DNA of 18,224 nt from Candidatus Hodarchaeota archaeon (GTDB lineage Archaea > Asgardarchaeota > Heimdallarchaeia > Hodarchaeales > Hodarchaeaceae), in the NCBI GenBank assembly GCA_016840285.1, contig JAEOSR010000073.1, forward strand, positions 1 to 18,224, given 5' to 3'. Below the pieces are notes generated by a model. It did not search any database. It saw only the letters and a program-made list of their open reading frames with translations, and had not been told where the DNA came from. Of this stretch, positions 14,694 to 18,224 are shown one piece after another; position 1 is the first letter of the stretch, and every line of letters starts with the position of its first letter. The translations under genes were made by a program, and so were the position numbers.

Positions 14694-15071
14694 TCACTGT
14701 GACTTTTTCAATCTTTTTTCAGTTTCTTTTCGTTTCTTCTCAGCTTCCTTCTTCGTTTTTTCCTCTTCCTTTTTGGCCTTCTTCTCAGCTTCCTTACGTT
14801 TGTGTTGAGCTTCTTCCTTTTGTTTCTCCTCTTCCTTTTTGGCCTTCTTCTCAGATTCCTTACGTTTGTGTTCAGCTTCTTTCTTTCGCTTTTTCTCTTC
14901 TTCGTCACGCTTCTTAATTGCTTCTTGTGTCTTCTTTTCAGATTCCTTTTCTTTCACTTCTGCTTCTTTTCTTTTTTTCATAGATTTTTTCTCAAAATCT
15001 TCTGCTTCTTTCAGTTTTTTCATTGCTTCTTGCTTTTTCTTCTCCGCCTCTTTCAGCTTTTTTTCACTCAT
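14694..15071 (-). CDS. Charged helical protein (125 aa), predicted single alpha-helix / coiled coil
   Basis: Nearly all E, K, R, A, Q and S, beginning MSEKKLKEAEKKK and ending RLKKSQ. Acidic and basic residues alternate every three to four positions, the pattern of stable single alpha-helices as well as coiled coils; hydrophobic core positions are almost absent, which favours the former. The second half consists of 22-residue repeats (KKEAEHKRKESEKKAKKEEE type). No membrane segment or signal. AAGGAG at 15081-15086, nine nt before the ATG at 15071, decides this start over an upstream one at 15119. It is first in a likely three-gene operon with the AAA-like gene and mscS. It resembles TolA-like helical stalks in composition only. 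Confidence 0.75.
   Translation of the reverse strand: MSEKKLKEAEKKKQEAMKKLKEAEDFEKKSMKKRKEAEVKEKESEKKTQEAIKKRDEEEKKRKKEAEHKRKESEKKAKKEEEKQKEEAQHKRKEAEKKAKKEEEKTKKEAEKKRKETEKRLKKSQ
14762..14893 (-). repeat. 66-bp tandem repeats inside the charged-helix gene
   Basis: The segment starting at 14762 recurs at 14828 (66 bp apart) with only two differences across the first 48 bases, encoding 22-residue units (two hendecads). A weaker third unit lies downstream in the protein. Such repeats change copy number easily. Confidence 0.75.
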
Positions 15072-15080
15072 TTTACAAAA

Positions 15081-15086
15081 CTCCTT
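15081..15086 (-). promoter_or_regulatory. Ribosome-binding site of the 125-aa charged-helix gene
   Basis: Minus-strand AAGGAG nine nucleotides before the ATG at 15071. It selects this start over the in-frame start 48 nt further upstream. Confidence 0.6.
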
Positions 15087-15118
15087 TTTTCTTGATTCTA
15101 GACCTTTGTGTATTAACA

Positions 15119-15133
15119 TAATATAAAATTATT
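15119..15133 (-). promoter_or_regulatory. TATA box for the charged-helix/AAA-like/mscS operon
   Basis: Minus-strand AATTTTATATTAT lies about 50 bp before the ATG. Transcription would begin near 15098, leaving a leader of about 27 nt that contains the ribosome-binding site. Confidence 0.4.
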
Positions 15134-15265
15134 GTAGTGGAATTCGTATTGATAAATTAAGGTAGTTTGATTTAATTTCCCTGTTGAAATCTTTATTTTC
15201 AGTATGGATTAGAAAGAAATATATCTATCTCTAAAAGGATTTTTTGAACTAAAGTTGAAATTTAT

Positions 15266-15560
15266 TTAATGAATAATATATCCGATCGGTACCTCTGCTT
15301 CTTGGGGAAGAAGTGGTGTTTGTCGTGAAACATTGACTATTAGGATACCATTATCGAACCTAGCTTTCACTGTATTCGGGTCTATAGGTTGATAAAAACG
15401 GATCTTAGGTTTGTATTATCGATTTTTGGTTGAGCTTCAAATATTAAAAATCTAGAAGTTTTAAACTATATAACATTTTAATACCAGGGAGTTCGACACT
15501 AATTTTCCACTTATTATTGATTCTTTTTACTATAGGTGGAATCCTCCATCCTTTCTCAAC
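15266..15560 (-). pseudogene. Broken small heat-shock protein (Hsp20/alpha-crystallin) gene
   Basis: Two pieces of one alpha-crystallin domain lie in different frames. The upstream piece (to a TAA at 15444-15446) reads RIPPIVKRINNKWKISVELP then GIKM, matching the strand pair before the family's LPG motif. The downstream piece reads KIRFYQPIDPNTVKARFDNG then ILIVNV, matching the usual F-x-L-P...V-x-A-x-x-x-N-G-V-L-x-V block. It ends after an Ala/Pro-rich tail at a TAA (15266-15268). At least one frameshift and one stop separate them, and TGA at 15561 blocks the N-terminal region. The total of about 98 codons is shorter than intact Hsp20 (about 140-160 aa). It is divergent from the ferritin gene. 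The chaperone is presumably non-functional unless the frameshift is a sequencing error. Confidence 0.75.
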
Positions 15561-15625
15561 TCAAGGTAAAATTTTTAAGAAAATGAAATCTACAATTATA
15601 GTACCTAATAAGGAAGTGTACTCTA

Positions 15626-16054
15626 ATGGCGACAAATAAATTGTTGGAGATGTTAAATCAGGCAATCTCGATGGAAATGCAAGTTTCCATTCAATATATG
15701 TGGCAGCATATATTATGGAGAGGCCCAATACATTATGCAGTTAAGGAAGAATTTAGAAAGATTGCTATTGAAGAAATGGGTCACGCAGAAAAGATAGCGG
15801 AAAGATTATTTTACCTAGGTGAAGTACCAACAACAAAACCTACTCCCATATCCTTGGGGGAAAATCTAAAAGAAATGCTCGAAAACAATAGAAAAGCAGA
15901 AGAGGAAACAATAGAATTTTACAAGCGAATAATTAAACAAGCCCTAACAACTACTGATGTTACAACCGCTTTCATTTTTCAAGAAATTTTAGAAGATGAG
16001 GAAGAACATCACGATACGTTCCAAAGCCTTCTAGAAACAGATGATTCCATTTAA
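15626..16054 (+). CDS. Bacterioferritin-like di-iron ferritin
   Basis: Four-helix-bundle iron-storage/oxidation protein of 142 aa, slightly shorter than bacterioferritin (about 158). Predicted ferroxidase ligands are all present: E17 (SMEMQ), E50 and H53 (EEMGHAE), E93/E94 (AEEETIE), and E125 with H128 (DEEEHHD). M51 sits where bacterioferritin has its haem-ligating Met52, so haem binding is possible but unproven. QYMWQHILWRGP is characteristic of helix A and the following turn. AAGGAAG at 15610-15616 precedes the ATG by nine nt, and a weak TATA-like AATTTTTAAG lies near 15569-15578. It probably stands alone, 114 nt before corA. Confidence 0.88.
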   Translation: MATNKLLEMLNQAISMEMQVSIQYMWQHILWRGPIHYAVKEEFRKIAIEEMGHAEKIAERLFYLGEVPTTKPTPISLGENLKEMLENNRKAEEETIEFYKRIIKQALTTTDVTTAFIFQEILEDEEEHHDTFQSLLETDDSI

Positions 16055-16100
16055 GTCTGTCTATATATCTACGTTTCGATTAAGATGAAATACGTCCTAA

Positions 16101-16109
16101 TCTATAAAT
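16101..16109 (+). promoter_or_regulatory. TATA-like element before corA
   Basis: TCTATAAAT lies 60 bp before the corA start. It predicts transcription from near 16130, upstream of AAGGAA at 16153-16158. Confidence 0.4.
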
Positions 16110-16168
16110 GTAACTATTTCGTTTATTCTTAAGTGGAAATTAAAATTTGAATAAGGAAATCAAATCTA

Positions 16169-17266
16169 ATGTCACAAATAATTAGGGGCCATTTAAAAAA
16201 AATGCCAGCAATTGTCAAAAAAAGAAAAAAGAAATTTGGCCTTCCTCCTGGTACTCCAGTTTTTGTTGGCCGACAAAAAACAGAAAAAGTAGATATTATA
16301 ATTTTGGATTATGATGATATTAATTGGGAAGAAAAAGAAGTTAAGACAGTAGAAGAGTGTTTACCTTTCAAGGAAAAACCAACAATAACGTGGATTAATA
16401 TTGATGGTCTTCACGACACTTCAACCTTAGAAAAGTTTGGAGAACACTTCAATCTACATCCTTTACTATTAGAAGATATTCTAAACACAGATCAACGGCC
16501 TAAAATAGATGATTATGTTAATCACCTCTATGTAGTTTTAAAAATGCTTAACTACAATGAAGAACGAAAAAGTGTTGCCATTGAACAAGTTAGTTTAATT
16601 CTTGGAGAAAATTACGTGTTATCTTTCCAAGAAAGACCCGAAGATGTATTTAATCCCATTCGTGAACGAATAAAGGGGAGAAAAGGAAAGATCCGATCCT
16701 ACGGTGCAGATTATCTTTTTTACGCACTAATTGATGTTATTGTCGATAATTATTTCTTTATTCTAGAAAAATTAAGTGAGCGAATTGAATTTTTGGAAGA
16801 AGAGGTGGTTAAATCTCCTGGAACTGAGACTTTACAAATAATCCATTCTCTAAAAACCAATATTATCTTCATACGTAAGGCTGTGTGGCCCTTAAGAGAA
16901 TTAATTAGCCGACTAGAACGTGGGGGATCTGTATTGATACAAACTGAAACCTCGAAGTACATTAGAGACGTTTATGACCATACTATCCAGGTGATCGATA
17001 CAGTGGAAACGCTCCGAGATATTGTTTCAGGTATGCTTGACATCTATCTCTCCAGTATTAGCAATAAAATGAATGAAGTAATGAAAGTGCTTACCATTAT
17101 CGCTACAATCGTTATTCCAATGACAGTAGTTTCTGGAATCTATGGAATGAATTTTCAGTTAATGCCTGAATTAGCTTGGCCTATTGGTTACCCTATGGCT
17201 CTTTCTTTGATGTTATTGGTTGCTATAATCATGTTAAGTTATTTCTGGAAAAAAGGTTGGTTATAA
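16169..17266 (+). CDS. corA: CorA-family Mg2+/Co2+ transporter
   Basis: Pentameric divalent-cation channel of 365 aa (the Thermotoga protein has 351). A large cytosolic alpha/beta domain (about 1-240) contains HPLLLEDILNTDQRPKIDDY, the conserved first-half signature. A long stalk helix follows, and two membrane helices lie near the end. The selectivity signature Y-G-M-N is at 325-328, just after the first membrane helix. The C terminus ends with a basic KKGWL like Thermotoga-type CorA. The N-terminal 25 residues are unusually lysine-rich. The ATG start is supported by AAGGAA ten nt upstream. Confidence 0.95.
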   Translation: MSQIIRGHLKKMPAIVKKRKKKFGLPPGTPVFVGRQKTEKVDIIILDYDDINWEEKEVKTVEECLPFKEKPTITWINIDGLHDTSTLEKFGEHFNLHPLLLEDILNTDQRPKIDDYVNHLYVVLKMLNYNEERKSVAIEQVSLILGENYVLSFQERPEDVFNPIRERIKGRKGKIRSYGADYLFYALIDVIVDNYFFILEKLSERIEFLEEEVVKSPGTETLQIIHSLKTNIIFIRKAVWPLRELISRLERGGSVLIQTETSKYIRDVYDHTIQVIDTVETLRDIVSGMLDIYLSSISNKMNEVMKVLTIIATIVIPMTVVSGIYGMNFQLMPELAWPIGYPMALSLMLLVAIIMLSYFWKKGWL

Positions 17267-17275
17267 CTGACGTAC

Positions 17276-17306
17276 ATTGTCATGGAGTGACAGTTAACTT
17301 TCTTTT
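17276..17306 (+). terminator. Hairpin and T-rich stretch after corA
   Basis: TGTCA (17278-17282) pairs with TGACA (17288-17292) around TGGAG, extended by a wobble and an A-T pair, then AACTTTCTTTTA. It begins 10 nt after the corA stop. Confidence 0.4.
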
Positions 17307-17395
17307 ATCAAAAATCATGAGTAAAATTATAAAACAGTGTTTTTGCTGTCATCTGGCTTCTTCAAGAATCATTTAGCCAGACTTTCGATATAATA

Positions 17396-17401
17396 GAGGA
17401 G
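17396..17401 (+). promoter_or_regulatory. Ribosome-binding site of the 34-aa ORF
   Basis: GAGGAG eight nt before the ATG at 17410. It is the best ribosome-binding site in this part of the window and argues that translation begins here rather than at the following MscS start. Confidence 0.6.
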
Positions 17402-17409
17402 TCTGATAG

Positions 17410-17514
17410 ATGTATGATCTTTCATTCCTTCTAAGTAAAGTAGCTAATAGTTTAAAAGAAGCTGTTCCAAGAACATTTACAGCGAATAACATTGATTATG
17501 CAAACTTCGATTGA
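17410..17514 (+). CDS. 34-aa ORF overlapping the start of the second MscS gene
   Basis: Starts MYDLSFLLSKVANSLKEAVP and ends at TGA 17512-17514, 17 nt inside the downstream channel gene, whose ATG is at 17498 in another frame. It is led by GAGGAG with ideal spacing, whereas the channel ATG has none. Either it is a short leader that couples translation to the channel, or it is the true N terminus of the channel separated by a one-base frameshift. Amphipathic, no signal peptide. Confidence 0.45.
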   Translation: MYDLSFLLSKVANSLKEAVPRTFTANNIDYANFD

Positions 17515-18224
17515 ACAACAAGCAATCATTGCATTTGTTTTCATAATTGGGGGATTATTTCTTGGATTAATTTTAGAAATCATAGTTTTTGCTAGATTTA
17601 GAAGAGTTATAGGTAAGGCAAAATGGAAAGGAGCCGAAATAATTGTAAAGGCCTTTCGTGGTATCCCTATCTTCTGGTTTATGCTGTTAGGCTGCTATGG
17701 TGCTATTCTAACCATCGAGTTCGAATATTTATTTGGTATTGATGTCTCAGATCTATTTATCAAGATTTTATTCATTTTATTTACTCTTTCAATCCTTTTA
17801 ATACTTGCTAGAGCTACCAGTGGTTTTTTAATTCATTATGCAGGTAAAACAGAAGGCGCTTTGGCAGCTACTTCCATTGTGACTAATTTGATGAGTTTTA
17901 TTTACCTTTTACTCGGTTTTCTTATCATAATTCAATCATTAGGTATTGAAATTACTCCTTTGTTAACTTTACTTGGTGTGGGGGGCTTAACTGTTGCTTT
18001 GGCACTTCAACCCACACTTTCAAACTTTTTTGCAGGTGTTTATCTTCTCGCATCAAGAGAATTTAAAATTGGAGACTACATCAAACTTGATACTGGTGAA
18101 GAAGGATATATTACAGATATGACATGGAGACATACAATTCTACGCCCACCAGCAAAGTATGATATAATAGTTCCAAATGCTAAACTGTCAACAGCTATAG
18201 TGACGAATTTTGGTGTTTCTGATA
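17498..18224 (+). CDS. Second MscS-family channel, large type, cut by the window end
   Basis: 242 codons visible, no stop reached. It has five predicted membrane helices: at the N terminus (IIAFVFIIGGLFLGLILEII), near FWFMLLGCYGAILTI, KILFILFTLSILLILA and SFIYLLLGFLIIIQSLG, then the pore helix (LLTLLGVGGLTVALALQPTL). The beta-domain start follows (FKIGDYIKLDTGEEGYITDM, then WRHTILRPP and VPNAKLSTAIVTNFG). The extra N-terminal helices and the LxxLGVGGLxVALALQ pattern place it with the YnaI/MSL-like branch, unlike the short 269-aa MscS in this window. ATG 17498 was chosen; the frame is open from TAA at 17453, with TTG at 17492 as an alternative. Confidence 0.88.
   Translation, partial: MQTSIEQQAIIAFVFIIGGLFLGLILEIIVFARFRRVIGKAKWKGAEIIVKAFRGIPIFWFMLLGCYGAILTIEFEYLFGIDVSDLFIKILFILFTLSILLILARATSGFLIHYAGKTEGALAATSIVTNLMSFIYLLLGFLIIIQSLGIEITPLLTLLGVGGLTVALALQPTLSNFFAGVYLLASREFKIGDYIKLDTGEEGYITDMTWRHTILRPPAKYDIIVPNAKLSTAIVTNFGVSD

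Noticed and set aside
14699..15126. Plus-strand Phe/Ser/Leu-rich frames opposite the charged-helix gene
   Set aside because: These are compositional shadows of E/K codons. The minus-strand gene has a good ribosome-binding site and a conserved paralogue.

Overview
The window looks like a low-GC archaeal chromosome, most probably from an Asgard-type archaeon (an inference from gene content, not a phylogeny). The archaeal signs are a histone with a histone fold, the remnant of a TFS-type transcript-cleavage factor, TATA-like elements about 25 bp before likely transcription starts, and a mixture of Shine-Dalgarno-led ATG, GTG and TTG starts. A response regulator fused to a longin-like domain, and zinc ribbons attached to membrane proteins, fit Asgard lineages in particular.

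Layout. (1) Positions 98-7324 are seven genes, all on the minus strand. In transcription order they are ftcD, fchA, folD, fhs, a DNA methyltransferase, an NAD-dependent epimerase-like protein and a response regulator. The first four form a tight tetrahydrofolate operon. FtcD moves the formimino group from formiminoglutamate to THF, FchA closes it to methenyl-THF, FolD interconverts methenyl- and methylene-THF, and Fhs links 10-formyl-THF to formate and ATP. FolD lacks the catalytic lysine needed for the cyclohydrolase step, so FchA may supply that activity. (2) Positions 7325-9049 are gene-poor. They hold a possible 52-residue basic protein, the histone gene with a clear TATA box and a striking dyad at its start site, and a collinear TFS pseudogene with six in-frame stops. 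(3) Positions 9050-12011 hold a gamma-glutamylcyclotransferase-like protein with an altered catalytic residue, and a large secreted/membrane protein with a cytoplasmic zinc ribbon.

(4) Positions 12330-15071 are the most novel part. A minus-strand operon encodes a highly charged helical protein (125 aa), an AAA+/STAND-like protein with a degenerate P-loop and a winged helix (424 aa), and an MscS channel (269 aa). On its far side, in inverted orientation, lies a 54-aa paralogue of the charged protein whose first 19 codons differ from the long copy only at silent positions. This may be an undescribed mechanosensitive-channel system. (5) Positions 15266-18224 hold a broken Hsp20 gene, a bacterioferritin-like protein, a CorA ion transporter, a small 34-aa ORF with a strong ribosome-binding site, and a second, larger MscS-family channel cut by the window end.

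No tRNA, rRNA, CRISPR array or insertion sequence was recognised. The two degraded genes (TFS and Hsp20) show that ongoing gene loss is visible here.
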